A stretch of 64,000 nucleotides of DNA. Origin: CAIWHR01 sp039931775. Lineage in GTDB: Bacteria > Pseudomonadota > Gammaproteobacteria > Burkholderiales > Casimicrobiaceae. Position numbers and translations under genes: made by a program. Of the stretch, positions 51,304-60,796 are shown one piece after another. The notes under the pieces are model-generated. The model did not search any database. It was not told the origin of the DNA and saw only the letters and a program-made list of their open reading frames with translations. Location: contig JBDTRG010000121.1 of NCBI GenBank assembly GCA_039931775.1, positions 1-64,000 on the forward strand, written 5' to 3'. The number at the start of each line of letters is the position of its first letter. The stretch's first letter is position 1.

Positions 51304-52479
51304 CTGAGCGATACTTGGGACGTCGTCGTCATCGGTGCCGGCGCTGCCGGCATGATGTGCGCCGCGCAGGCGGGACAGCGGGGCCGTCGCGTTTTGCTCA
51401 TCGAGCACTACCCTATCGTCGGCGAGAAGATCCGGATCTCCGGCGGGGGCCGCTGCAACTTCACGAACCTCCACGCCGGCCCGGCGAACTACCTGTCGCA
51501 GAATCCGGATTTCTGCCGCTCTGCGCTCGCGCGGTACACGCCTCGGCACTTCATCCGCCTGGTCGAGCGTCACCGCATCCCCTACCACGAGAAGAAACTC
51601 GGCCAGATTTTCTGCGACGAGTCTGCGAAGGACATCATCGCGATGCTCGAAGCCGAATGTGCACGTGGGCAGGTGCGATGGCGGATACCGTGCGCGGTGG
51701 GCAGTGTCGCGCGCAAAGGCGAAGGCTTCGTCATGTCAACGGCGCAAGGCAGCGTGGAATGCAGCTCGTTGGTGATCGCGAGCGGCGGCCTGACGGTGCC
51801 GAAGATCGGCGCCACGCCTTTCGGGTACCGGATCGCCGAGCAGTTCGGATTGGCGGTCGTCCCGCCGAGGCCCGCGCTGGTGCCGCTCGCGCTCGCACCG
51901 GACTCGCTGGCGAATTTCGGGGACCTGTCCGGCATCTCGGTCGACGCCGAGGTGTCCTGCGGCACCGGCCGGTTTCGCGAAAACCTGCTGTTCACGCACC
52001 GAGGGCTGTCGGGTCCCGCGATCCTCCAGATTTCGTCGTATTGGGACGGCCGCAGGGCGATCGCCATCGATCTGTTGCCCGGACTCGATGCGGGCGCGTG
52101 GCTGCGTGCGCACGCGCGATCGGACGTGCGCCTCGACAATCTGCTCGCCGAACGACTCCCGAAACGCTTCGCACAGCAGTGGTGCGCCACGTACGGCGCC
52201 GCGCTGCCGCTCAGGGCGCTCGGCGCCGAGCGATTGCAGACCGTCGGCGATCAGTTGAACCGCTGGGAAGTCCTGCCGTCGGGCACGCTCGGCTACAACA
52301 AGGCTGAAGTCACGGCGGGTGGAGTCGACACGCATTGCCTTTCGTCGAAGACCATGGCGGCGACGGCGGTTCCCGGCCTTCATTTCATCGGCGAGGCGGT
52401 CGATGTGACCGGATGGCTGGGTGGCTACAACTTCCAGTGGGCATGGGCGTCCGGGCACGCCGCGGGACAGGTCGTCTAG
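51304..52479 (+). CDS. HI0933/BaiN-type flavoprotein, apparent CTG start
   Basis: 391 residues from CTG 51304. The FAD-binding 'VVVIGAGAAGMMCAAQAGQR' begins at residue 7, followed by 'GGGRCNFTN', 'HRGLSGPAIL', 'GYNKAEVTAGGV' and the closing 'GEAVDVTGWLGGYNFQWAWAS' (ends 'GGYNFQWAWASG'), all typical of the HI0933-like family. The first ATG in frame (51352) lies inside the dinucleotide-binding glycine motif, and no ATG/GTG/TTG occurs between the upstream stop (51247) and it. AGAGGGG sits 7 bp before the CTG. Confidence 0.82.
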   Translation: MSDTWDVVVIGAGAAGMMCAAQAGQRGRRVLLIEHYPIVGEKIRISGGGRCNFTNLHAGPANYLSQNPDFCRSALARYTPRHFIRLVERHRIPYHEKKLGQIFCDESAKDIIAMLEAECARGQVRWRIPCAVGSVARKGEGFVMSTAQGSVECSSLVIASGGLTVPKIGATPFGYRIAEQFGLAVVPPRPALVPLALAPDSLANFGDLSGISVDAEVSCGTGRFRENLLFTHRGLSGPAILQISSYWDGRRAIAIDLLPGLDAGAWLRAHARSDVRLDNLLAERLPKRFAQQWCATYGAALPLRALGAERLQTVGDQLNRWEVLPSGTLGYNKAEVTAGGVDTHCLSSKTMAATAVPGLHFIGEAVDVTGWLGGYNFQWAWASGHAAGQVV

Positions 52480-52672
52480 TGTGCCGACCCTCGCGGGACC
52501 TGAAACGATCCTGCCGCCGGGCCGGACAGACGTTCCGCCGGCGCGCCCAATGCAGAAAGCCGGTCGCAGAATGACCCGAACGGCATGATGGATATCCCTT
52601 CGGGCGGCAAATAGGGAACCGGGAATGCCCGCGGGCTGGTAAACTACGCACCCTTCTCATAGGGTATCAGCC

Positions 52673-52918
52673 GTGGTCGAAATCCTGCAGTGCTTGAAGA
52701 AATACGGGCAGCGCCTCGATTCCGAGATCGCCAAGGAAATGGGCATGCCGGTCGCAACGGTTCGTCAACGCCTCGTCGGGTTGGCGGCCACGGGGGCGGT
52801 CATCACCTGCAACCTGACCCGATTCGAAAACGGCAAGCGCATCGAAGCGCTGGTCTGCCGCATCTCGGGTTACGTCCCGCCGTTGGCGCCGGGCCGAAAA
52901 GCCAAACCGACGACCTAG
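52673..52918 (+). CDS. Small winged-helix DNA-binding-like protein
   Basis: 81 residues: 'LDSEIAKEMGMPVATVRQRL' and 'GAVITCNLTRFENGKRIEAL' form an HTH with a short wing, as in small ArsR-like or DprA-type winged helices. No sensor domain. GTG start at 52673. Function unknown. Confidence 0.6.
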   Translation: MVEILQCLKKYGQRLDSEIAKEMGMPVATVRQRLVGLAATGAVITCNLTRFENGKRIEALVCRISGYVPPLAPGRKAKPTT

Positions 52919-53110
52919 TCGGTCCCGCGGTGCCCTGGCGCCGCGGCAGCGCTTCACTTCGATGGCATTCCTTTCGACCCGACCGGTCGTCAGGAGTGCC
53001 TATGCGGCTCGCTCGCGTGCTCACGGCCGAAACGCGCCCGGTCGGCCGACCGTCAGATCGCCTCGGCCGGATCCCGCAAAAATACGTTGCGCCGATGTCG
53101 AAGCGAGCGG

Positions 53111-54346
53111 TCAGCTCAATCCGCGCGACGGCCGATACGGCGCCAACTCGAGCCGGGCGATCTGGTTGCGGTGCACTTCATCGGGTCCATCGGCAAAGCG
53201 CAGCGTACGCGCCTGCGCATAGAAAAACGCAAGCTGAAAATCGTCGCAGACGCCGGCTGCGCCGTGCACCTGCATCGCCCAATCGATGACCTGGCACGCC
53301 ATCGTCGGCGCGGCGACTTTGATCATCGCGATCTCCTTCTTCGCGGCCTTGTTTCCCGCGACGTCCATTTTCCACGCGGCGTGCAGCACCAGCAGGCGCG
53401 CCTGATCGATCAGGATGCGCGCATTGGCGATGCGCTCCTGCGTCACCGTCCGGTCCGCGACGGCGCGACCGAACGCGACGCGGCTCGACGCGCGGCGGCA
53501 CATCGCCTCGAGCGAGCGCTCGGCGAGGCCGATCAGGCGCATGCAGTGATGGATGCGTCCCGGGCCGAGGCGGCTCTGCGCGATCTCGAATCCGCGACCT
53601 TCGCCCAACAACATGTTCTTCGCCGGCACGCGCACATTGTCGAAGTCGAATTCTGCATGCCCGTGCGGCGCGTCGTCGTAGCCGAAGACCGGGAGGTGGC
53701 GAACGAGCCTGACGCCGGGTGTGTCCACGGGCACGAGGATCATCGACTGCTGTCGGTGACGATCGGGATTCGCCGGATCCGACTTGCCCATGAAGATGAG
53801 GATCCGACAGCGCGGATCGGGTCCGCCGGTCGTCCACCATTTGCGCCCGTTGATCACGTAGTGGTCGCCGTCCTTCACGATCGACGCCGCGATGTTCGTC
53901 GCATCGGACGACGCGACATCCGGCTCCGTCATCGCGAACGCCGAACGGATCCTGCCTTCGAGCAGCGGGACGAGCCATTGCGCCTTCTGTTCGGCCGTGC
54001 CAAAGCGCACCAGCACTTCCATGTTGCCGGTGTCGGGTGCGTTGCAGTTGAACGCCTCCGGCGCGAGCCACGACCTGCCCATGATCTCGCACAGCGGCGC
54101 GTACTCGAGGTTGGTCAGCCCCGCGCCATAGTCCGATTCGGGCAGGAAAAGGTTCCAGAGGCCGGCCGCGCGCGCGCCGGCCTTGAGTTCGTCCATGACT
54201 TTTGTAGCCACCCAGGGGTTGCCGCGCCCGCGGTTGTGCTCGACCTCGGCGGCGAACCGCGGCTCCGCCGGATAGACGTTTTCCGCCATGAACCGCGACA
54301 GGCGCGCGGCAAGATCGATGACCTTGGCGCCGTGGGCAAAATCCAT
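53111..54346 (-). CDS. Acyl-CoA dehydrogenase (ACAD10/11- or LvaC-like)
   Basis: 411 residues, full ACAD fold: 'AFAMTEPDVASSDATNI' (FAD loop), 'NGRKWWTTGG', 'LGPGRIHHCMRLIGLAERSL', 'GRAVADRTVTQERIANARI' and 'VHGAAGVCDDFQLA' in place of the usual catalytic base region, ending 'DGPDEVHRNQIARLE'. Operon with an APH-type kinase (54367) and an SDR (55424). ACADs paired with such kinases act on 4-hydroxyacyl-CoA via a phospho intermediate (ACAD10/11, LvaC). The substrate here is inferred only. Confidence 0.87.
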   Translation of the reverse strand: MDFAHGAKVIDLAARLSRFMAENVYPAEPRFAAEVEHNRGRGNPWVATKVMDELKAGARAAGLWNLFLPESDYGAGLTNLEYAPLCEIMGRSWLAPEAFNCNAPDTGNMEVLVRFGTAEQKAQWLVPLLEGRIRSAFAMTEPDVASSDATNIAASIVKDGDHYVINGRKWWTTGGPDPRCRILIFMGKSDPANPDRHRQQSMILVPVDTPGVRLVRHLPVFGYDDAPHGHAEFDFDNVRVPAKNMLLGEGRGFEIAQSRLGPGRIHHCMRLIGLAERSLEAMCRRASSRVAFGRAVADRTVTQERIANARILIDQARLLVLHAAWKMDVAGNKAAKKEIAMIKVAAPTMACQVIDWAMQVHGAAGVCDDFQLAFFYAQARTLRFADGPDEVHRNQIARLELAPYRPSRGLS

Positions 54347-54366
54347 GTCGCGTCCCCTGGTTCGCT

Positions 54367-55422
54367 CTAACCGATCTCTTGCGCCATCCGCCACGCGACG
54401 TCGGCGACGAGACGCGCGCGCGCGCCCTGCTCGATCGCATTGGCGCTCGCCGCGTTGCCCTGCAGCGCGCGCGACAGAACTCCATGAAGGATCGCGCCGA
54501 TCCGGAACATGTTGAAGACCATGTAGAACTCGAAGTGCGGGATGCCGCTCCGGCCGGTTCGCTGGCAGTAGCGATCGATGTACTCGGGCTCCGATGGTAT
54601 CCCGAGCGGCGCGAGATCGAAACCCTTGAGACCGCGAAATTCCTTCGGCGACAGCCGCCACGCCATCACCTGGTACGCGAAGTCGGACAGCGGATGGCCG
54701 AGGGTCGCGAGTTCCCAGTCGAGTACGGCCAGAACGCGGGCCTCGGTCGGATGAAAAATGACATTGTCCAGACGAAAGTCACCATGGACGATCGACGTCT
54801 CGTCGCCGTCCGGCAGGCGCCGCGGCAGCCACTCGATCAATCCGTCCATCGCGGGTATCGACGCCGCGGTTCCCGCCTGGTATTGCTTCGACCAGCGCGC
54901 GACCTGCCGGGCGATGTACTGGCCGGGCTTGCCGAAATCGGACAGCCCGATCGCGGTGTAATCGACAGCATGGAGTGCGGCGAGGACGCGGTTCAGCTCG
55001 TCGTAGTGCGCCGCCCGGTCACCGGGGGTCATCCCCGGCAGCGTCGGGTCCCACAGCACGCGTCCCTCGACATACTCCATCAGGTAAAACGGCGTCCCGA
55101 TCACCGCCGCGTCCTCGCAGAGGGCGATCATTTTCGCGACCGGCACCTCCGTGCCATCGAGCGCCGACATCACCCGATACTCGCGCTCGATCGCGTGCGC
55201 AGAGGGCAACAGCTGGCCCGGCGGCTTGCGGCGCAGGATGTAGCGCCGGTCTGCGGTCGCGACCCGATAGGTCGGATTCGACTGGCCACCCTGGAACTGT
55301 TCGACCGTCAGCCGCGCCGCTTCGTCGCCGACCTCCGCGCGCAGGTACGCGGCAAGCGCCGCGGTGTCGAATGCGTGGACCGGGGCGACGAGGGTCGCCC
55401 CCGGATTGGCGGCCTCCGCCAT
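54367..55422 (-). CDS. APH-type phosphotransferase (4-hydroxyacyl-CoA kinase-like)
   Basis: 351 residues. 'QFQGGQSNPTYRVATADRRY' nucleotide loop, 'RREYRVM'-like 'IEREYRVMSAL', catalytic 'VHGDFRLDNVIFHP' and 'AVLDWELATLGHPLSDFAY'. This is the family found fused to ACAD in mammalian ACAD10/11 and standing alone as LvaA in Pseudomonas levulinate catabolism. It lies between ACAD and SDR genes, 2 bp from the SDR stop. It is not expected to be an antibiotic-resistance gene. Confidence 0.85.
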   Translation of the reverse strand: MAEAANPGATLVAPVHAFDTAALAAYLRAEVGDEAARLTVEQFQGGQSNPTYRVATADRRYILRRKPPGQLLPSAHAIEREYRVMSALDGTEVPVAKMIALCEDAAVIGTPFYLMEYVEGRVLWDPTLPGMTPGDRAAHYDELNRVLAALHAVDYTAIGLSDFGKPGQYIARQVARWSKQYQAGTAASIPAMDGLIEWLPRRLPDGDETSIVHGDFRLDNVIFHPTEARVLAVLDWELATLGHPLSDFAYQVMAWRLSPKEFRGLKGFDLAPLGIPSEPEYIDRYCQRTGRSGIPHFEFYMVFNMFRIGAILHGVLSRALQGNAASANAIEQGARARLVADVAWRMAQEIG

Positions 55423-55423
55423 C

Positions 55424-56203
55424 TCAAATCGCCGAGCAACCGCCGTCGACGGCCAGCACCTGGCCGGTAACGTGCCGGGAAGCCTCCGAGGCTAGAAACG
55501 CGACGGTGCCCTTCAAGTCCTCGACGCCGCCCAGGCGCCCGAGCGGCGTGGCCCGCAGCACCATCGCCTCGATCCGATCGAGCGATGCGGCCGTCATCTT
55601 CGACAGAAAGAAACCTGGGCAGATCGCATTGACGTTGATGTTGTACCGGCCCCATTCCGCGGCGAGCGTCCGGGTCAGCGCGATGAGCGCACCCTTGCTC
55701 GTGTTGTACGCGGCCGTGTACATCTGCCACTCCGGCGGATAGCCGCCGAGCCCGGCGATCGACGCGATGTTGACGATCTTGCCGCTGCGCCGTTCGATCA
55801 TCGATCGTTTCGCGACCTCGCGCGAGAGGAAGAATGCAGCATCGATGTTGAGACGCATCACCTTGTGCCAGGCGTCATTCGGGTAGTCCTCGGCAACGGC
55901 GCCCCAGTTGCAGCCGGCGTTGTTGACGAGAATATCGATGTGCCCCCATTTCGCGGCCACCGCATCGACGACAGGCGCAATCGCGGCGGGATCGGACAGG
56001 TCGCCCGCGACGGTCATGCAATCGACTCCGATTCCGGCGAGATGAGCGCGCGCCTCGTCGAGTTCGCCTTCCTTGCGCGCCGTGATGGCCACTTTCGCAC
56101 CCATTTCGCCCAGCGCCTCGGCCATCTGCCGGCCGATGCCGCGCGAGCCGCCGGTGACGACGGCAACCTTCCCCGACAGGTCCATGAGACTTGTTACGCC
56201 CAC
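55424..56203 (-). CDS. Short-chain dehydrogenase/reductase
   Basis: 259 residues, classical SDR: 'VVTGGSRGIGRQMAEAL', 'LVNNAGCNWG', catalytic Ser in 'IVNIASIAGLG' region, Y-x3-K as 'YNTSK' and 'CPGFFLSKMT'. NAD(P)-dependent alcohol/ketone redox, LvaD-like role possible in this operon. A strong GGAGGAGG sequence lies just before the GTG at 56203, favouring it over the ATG at 56185. Confidence 0.87.
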   Translation of the reverse strand: MGVTSLMDLSGKVAVVTGGSRGIGRQMAEALGEMGAKVAITARKEGELDEARAHLAGIGVDCMTVAGDLSDPAAIAPVVDAVAAKWGHIDILVNNAGCNWGAVAEDYPNDAWHKVMRLNIDAAFFLSREVAKRSMIERRSGKIVNIASIAGLGGYPPEWQMYTAAYNTSKGALIALTRTLAAEWGRYNINVNAICPGFFLSKMTAASLDRIEAMVLRATPLGRLGGVEDLKGTVAFLASEASRHVTGQVLAVDGGCSAI

Positions 56204-56408
56204 GACGCCTCCTCCAGCGCTGCCTTGGTCCGGCGTTCGCCGATGCTGCGAAATGATAGATTGCCCGATTCAGCCTGTATAGCAACCGATTCTGGCCATC
56301 CGCGCCGGCTTCGGTTACCTTGACGCCGGGCTCGACCCCTGTCGGCGCCAGGCCAGACCGCTGAACCAAAGCGGCGCGCCGAATTCTTCGACCCGGGAGG
56401 AAACGCCG

Positions 56409-58049
56409 ATGCTAGGCCTGATGCAGGATCGCCCGCTCTCGATCTCATCGCTGATCGAGCATGCCAATGCGTGCCATCCCTGCGCCGAGATCGTGTCGAG
56501 AACCGTCGAAGGCCCCGTCCACCGCTGCACCTACGGCGACATTCATCGGCGCTCGAAACAGGTTGCCAACGCGCTGACCGCGTTGGGCGTCGCGCATGGG
56601 GATCGCGTCGCAACGCTGGCCTGGAACGGCTACCGACACATGGAGCTCTACTTCGGCGTCTCCGGCATGGGCGCGGTGCTGCACACGATCAATCCCAGGC
56701 TCTTCCCCGAGCAGATCGTCTACATCGCGAATCACGCGGAGGACCGGTATCTTTTCTTTGACATCAATTTCGCGCCTCTGCTCGCCAAACTCGGTCCGCT
56801 GATGAAGTCGGTGAAGGGCTTCGTCGCGATGACCGATCGCGAGCACATGCCGGACCTCGACCTGCCGAATCTCTATTGCTACGAAGATCTGATCGGCGCG
56901 CAAGGGAGCGCCTACGACTGGCCGACGTTCGACGAAAGGACCGCGTCGTCGCTTTGCTACACGTCGGGGACCACGGGCAACCCGAAGGGCGTCCTGTACT
57001 CGCACCGGTCGACCGTGCTCCACTCCTTCGCGGTGTGCATGGCCGACGGCCTCGGCCTGTCGGTCGCCGAAACGGCGCTGCTGGTGGTGCCGATGTTTCA
57101 CGTCAACGCCTGGGGCATGCCGTACGCGGGAGCGATGTCGGGGGCAAAGCTCGTGCTGCCCGGGCCCGCGCTCGACGGCAAGAGCGTCTACGAATCGATG
57201 AAAGACGAGAAGGTGACCCTCGCGCTCGGCGTGCCGACCGTCTGGCTGATGCTCTTCGCCCACGTCGATGCAACCGGCGCCAATCCGAAGGCGGAGCTGA
57301 CGTTGAAGCGGGTGGTGATCGGCGGCTCGGCGGCGCCGCGGGCGATGTCCGAGCGGTTCGAGACGACGTTCGGTGCGTTCGTCGTCCATGCCTGGGGCAT
57401 GACGGAAATGTCGCCGCTCGGCACCGTGTGCAATTTGTTGCCGAAACATCGCGATTGCACGCTCGAGGAACGACTGAATCTGCAGACCAAGCAGGGTCGC
57501 GCGCTGTACGGCGTCGACATGAAGATCGCCGACGACGACGGCAACGCGCTCCCGCGCGACGGAGTGGCTTTCGGACATCTGATGGTGCGCGGGCCCTGGA
57601 TCACCCGCGGATACTTCAAGGGGGACGGCGGCAACATCCTCGACGCCGACGGCTATTTCGACACCGGCGACGTGGCGACGATCGATCCTGACGGTTACAT
57701 GCAAATTACCGACCGGTCGAAGGATGTCATCAAATCCGGCGGCGAGTGGATCTCGTCAATCGAGCTCGAGAACGCCGCGATGGGGCATCCGGCGATTGCC
57801 GAAGCGGCGGTGATCGGCATTGCTCACCCGAAATGGCAGGAGCGGCCGCTGTTGATCGTCGTGAAGAAGTCCGGGAAGGACGTGACGCGGGACGACGTGC
57901 TCGGATTTCTCCAAGGCAAGGTGGCCAAATGGTGGATGCCGGACGACGTCGCGTTCGTCGACGAATTGCCGCATACGGCGACCGGCAAGCTTCTCAAGAT
58001 GAAGCTCCGCGAGACGTTCAAGAACTATCGCTTCGCGACCGGCGAGTAG
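56409..58049 (+). CDS. Acyl-CoA synthetase (fatty-acid CoA ligase type)
   Basis: 546 residues. AMP loop 'LCYTSGTTGNPKGVLYSHRS', 'VHAWGMTEMSPLGTVCN', 'GYFDTGDVATIDPDGYMQIT', 'DVIKSGGEWISSIELENAAM' (split motif A8) and the catalytic lysine in 'PHTATGKLLKMKLRE'. ATG 56409 with a GGGAGGAAA ribosome-binding site. It is divergent from the ACAD/kinase/SDR operon with a 205-bp shared upstream region, and likely supplies its CoA substrate (LvaE-like role, inference). Confidence 0.9.
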   Translation: MLGLMQDRPLSISSLIEHANACHPCAEIVSRTVEGPVHRCTYGDIHRRSKQVANALTALGVAHGDRVATLAWNGYRHMELYFGVSGMGAVLHTINPRLFPEQIVYIANHAEDRYLFFDINFAPLLAKLGPLMKSVKGFVAMTDREHMPDLDLPNLYCYEDLIGAQGSAYDWPTFDERTASSLCYTSGTTGNPKGVLYSHRSTVLHSFAVCMADGLGLSVAETALLVVPMFHVNAWGMPYAGAMSGAKLVLPGPALDGKSVYESMKDEKVTLALGVPTVWLMLFAHVDATGANPKAELTLKRVVIGGSAAPRAMSERFETTFGAFVVHAWGMTEMSPLGTVCNLLPKHRDCTLEERLNLQTKQGRALYGVDMKIADDDGNALPRDGVAFGHLMVRGPWITRGYFKGDGGNILDADGYFDTGDVATIDPDGYMQITDRSKDVIKSGGEWISSIELENAAMGHPAIAEAAVIGIAHPKWQERPLLIVVKKSGKDVTRDDVLGFLQGKVAKWWMPDDVAFVDELPHTATGKLLKMKLRETFKNYRFATGE

Positions 58050-58051
58050 CG

Positions 58052-59461
58052 GTGACGATGATGTGGTTCGTCCCCGCACTCAATCAGATCGCGTTGTCCG
58101 TCGTCGACCTCCGAGTGACCGACCGCTGGTTTCGCGAGGGCCTGGGATTGCTTCCCGCCGGCGGCAATCGCGCCATGATGCGCGGTCTGCTGCCGTCCCT
58201 CGTGCAAGGGCTGCCGCGGGCGGCGTCGACGTGCTGGTGGCTCGTCGGCCGCAATCCGTGGTTCCAGATCGAGATGTTCCAGTTCGAGAGGCCGCTCGCC
58301 CGGTTGCTTCCGCACGATTTTCGGTCCTGCGACATCGGGTATACGCGGATCGGATTTTGGGTCGCCGATTTCGACGCGGCGCTGCGCCGGCTTCGGCGAC
58401 TGGGTTCGAAGCCGATGACGGACCCCATCGGCGAGCGCGGGCGCCGCCGGGCCTGCGTACGCAATCCGGACGGTGTTTACGTCGAGATCATGGAGGACGA
58501 TCCGCTTCCCATGGCGGCGCCGAAGCGAAGCCAATGTCCAACCTCGATTCGGACGGTCACGTTGTCGGTACCCGATCTCGACGCGTCAGCGAACTTTTTC
58601 CGGGACGTCATCGGCCTCGAGGAATCAAAGACGAGCCTGCATACCCCGGAGCACGAGGCGCTCTGGGAACTCGCCGGCGCGACGTCGAGACACCGGCTGT
58701 TCGAGTCGCGCGATGCATTGGTCGAGATCGTGCAATACGTCGACCCGGTCGGTCGACCGTGGCCGGACGACTATCGGATCTCGGACCAGGGGATTCTCAA
58801 CATCGCATTCGGCGCGCACAGCAAATCCGACTTCAACGAAGTCTACGAGCGGGCCCGCGATGCCGGTGCGCGCCGCAACTGCCGGCCGATCCACCTGCCC
58901 GGCGCGGGCGTCGTCTATGTCAACGACGCGCAAGGATTTTCGGTCGAGCTCTTATGGCTCAAACCCGGAAAGGGCGACCTGCGATGGGGATTCGAGCCGC
59001 GGCCGGCCGGAAAGCGGCCGGCGCCCGACACCCATTCCGTCAAGCGGACGGTTCGCATCAATGCGCCGATCGACAACGTGTGGGCCGTCGTGTCCGATCA
59101 CGAGCGCATGGCCGACTGGAGCGGCCTCGCTCCGGTTACGTTGATCGAGGACGGCGCGCCCGAACGCAACGGCTATGGCGCCGTGCGCAGGACAAAGGGG
59201 CGCACCGGGGCGATCGTCGAGCAGATAACCGATTGGAAACCGCTGCACGGGCTTCGCTACCGCGTCATCAAGGGATCGCCCTTCGACTGCCATCAAGGCA
59301 AGATCCGATTGAAGGACTTGGGCGCCGAGACGGAACTCACCTGGACCATCCGCTTTCGCCCGAAGCTCCGCGGTTCGGGTCCGGTGCTGCGCATGATGGT
59401 CGGGCGCCTCCTTCGCGACGCGCTCGACCGTCGGTTGAAACCGCTGATCGAACGCGCGTGA
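58052..59461 (+). CDS. Three-domain fusion: two VOC (glyoxalase-like) domains and an SRPBCC domain
   Basis: 469 residues. Residues about 5-150 form a VOC module ('NQIALSVVDLRVTDRWFREG', 'GVYVEIMEDDPL'), about 160-290 a second VOC module ('VTLSVPDLDASANFFRDVIG', 'VVYVNDAQGFSVELLWL'), and about 320-469 an SRPBCC/polyketide-cyclase-type hydrophobic pocket ('RINAPIDNVWAVVSDHERMA', 'LTWTIRFRPKL'). Candidate metal ligands are visible but function is unknown. Starts just after the CoA ligase stop. ATGs at 58058 and 58061 are alternative starts. Confidence 0.78.
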   Translation: MTMMWFVPALNQIALSVVDLRVTDRWFREGLGLLPAGGNRAMMRGLLPSLVQGLPRAASTCWWLVGRNPWFQIEMFQFERPLARLLPHDFRSCDIGYTRIGFWVADFDAALRRLRRLGSKPMTDPIGERGRRRACVRNPDGVYVEIMEDDPLPMAAPKRSQCPTSIRTVTLSVPDLDASANFFRDVIGLEESKTSLHTPEHEALWELAGATSRHRLFESRDALVEIVQYVDPVGRPWPDDYRISDQGILNIAFGAHSKSDFNEVYERARDAGARRNCRPIHLPGAGVVYVNDAQGFSVELLWLKPGKGDLRWGFEPRPAGKRPAPDTHSVKRTVRINAPIDNVWAVVSDHERMADWSGLAPVTLIEDGAPERNGYGAVRRTKGRTGAIVEQITDWKPLHGLRYRVIKGSPFDCHQGKIRLKDLGAETELTWTIRFRPKLRGSGPVLRMMVGRLLRDALDRRLKPLIERA

Positions 59462-59582
59462 CCGGCGTTTACACTCGTGTCCGGTGGCATGTCGCGAGCG
59501 CTCGGCCGCCGATGTGGCGACGAATGACGACGTCGCGCTCTACTCGCTTCTCGCGCCTGCCGTGGTCGCGGTCACGAACGCG

Positions 59583-60392
59583 CTACGCCTGTCGCGACGC
59601 GCGCCGCAACAGCGCCGTTACCCCGACCCAATAGAAGGCGAGGACCAGCAACGGCAGCAACGCAGGTCGGGCGCGGTACCCGGTCAGCGCGGCGATCATG
59701 CCGCCGGCGCGGCCCGAATCGTCGAGCAGCGCAGAGGTGTCCCATACCCGATCGACGAGGGCCGGAAGCACGTCCAGCGAAATCAATTTGTCGCACGCCG
59801 ACACGATCAGCGCACCGGCCAGGAGCAGCAGCAGGATTTCGCTGGCGCGGAAAAACGTCCGCCACGAAAGAATCTTGCCGCCCTGCTGCAGCGCCCAGAA
59901 CGTCAGGAACGCCGCGGCGATCCCCAGTGCAAGAATCCCGACGAAGGTCCAGGTGCCTTCGTTCTGCGCGCCGAGGCCGTACAGGAAGACCACGGTTTCG
60001 GCGCTCTCGCGGCCGACGGCCAGCGCGACGACGATCAGCAGACCCCACCAGTTGGCCGCCGTCGCATTCTTCTGCATGCCCTGTTCGAGGTCGCACTTGA
60101 ACGTGCGGCCGTGGCGGCGCATCCAGAACACCATCTGCACGATCAATCCGGAGGCAACGAGCATCATCGCCAACTGGAAATATTCGAGCCCTTCTTCCGA
60201 CAGAAGGCGGGCGATGCCCAGCATCACCAGCGCGAGCGCCAGCGCGAGGCCGACGCCCGCGGCGACGCCGCCCCAGAGATAGCGCATGCCGCGCCGGGCG
60301 TCGGGATGCCTCTTGAGCCACGCGTAGAGGATGCCGACCACCAGCATCGCTTCGGCCGATTCGCGCCAGATGATGAACAGCGCATTACCCAC
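59583..60392 (-). CDS. efeU: FTR1-family iron permease
   Basis: 269 residues, seven membrane helices, high-affinity iron permease. Helix 1 carries 'WRESAEAMLVVGILYAWL' and helix 4 'VGRESAETVVFLYGLG', the two R-E-x2-E iron-binding motifs. It follows a cupredoxin gene by 27 bp. Confidence 0.88.
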   Translation of the reverse strand: MGNALFIIWRESAEAMLVVGILYAWLKRHPDARRGMRYLWGGVAAGVGLALALALVMLGIARLLSEEGLEYFQLAMMLVASGLIVQMVFWMRRHGRTFKCDLEQGMQKNATAANWWGLLIVVALAVGRESAETVVFLYGLGAQNEGTWTFVGILALGIAAAFLTFWALQQGGKILSWRTFFRASEILLLLLAGALIVSACDKLISLDVLPALVDRVWDTSALLDDSGRAGGMIAALTGYRARPALLPLLVLAFYWVGVTALLRRASRQA

Positions 60393-60419
60393 GAAGGGAT
60401 GCCTCCGTACGGAGGGCGT

Positions 60420-60746
60420 TCACTTGGCGACGATGCGGCCTTTCGGCGCATCCATGTGGTACTCGTCGAAAAAGACGTAGGTGCCGGGTTTCAATGCATT
60501 GACAACGACCGACGATTTGGCGCCGCTCGCGAGCACCTTTTCCTGCTTCAGGTCCTTGCTCTCGAATTCCATCGGCCCCTTGCCCTGGTTGCTGATCTCC
60601 ATCTTGAAGCGCTTGCCCGCGGGTACTTCGATCGTCAACGGCTCGAAGACGCCGTCGCGGGCGACCAGGCGATAGACCGGCAGTTCGTCGGCCGCCGCGG
60701 CGAGCGGCGCGACGGCGAATATCAGAACGGCAATAAGGTCACGCAT
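60420..60746 (-). CDS. Periplasmic cupredoxin-domain protein (EfeO/P19-system type)
   Basis: 108 residues with a signal peptide (1-20) and a cupredoxin-like core: 'VYRLVARDGVFEPLTIEVPA' and 'KPGTYVFFDEYHMDAPKGRI'. Such small proteins accompany FTR1 permeases and P19 and probably handle Cu-assisted iron oxidation or delivery. First intact gene of the iron unit. Confidence 0.82.
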   Translation of the reverse strand: MRDLIAVLIFAVAPLAAAADELPVYRLVARDGVFEPLTIEVPAGKRFKMEISNQGKGPMEFESKDLKQEKVLASGAKSSVVVNALKPGTYVFFDEYHMDAPKGRIVAK

Positions 60747-60796
60747 GATGGAACCCTCCGACGGTGACGTGCGCGTTGCGGAAACAGACGGCATGA

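Noticed and set aside
54367..55422. Aminoglycoside resistance phosphotransferase
   Set aside because: Operon with ACAD and SDR points to acyl-CoA chemistry; the APH fold is shared by many metabolic kinases.
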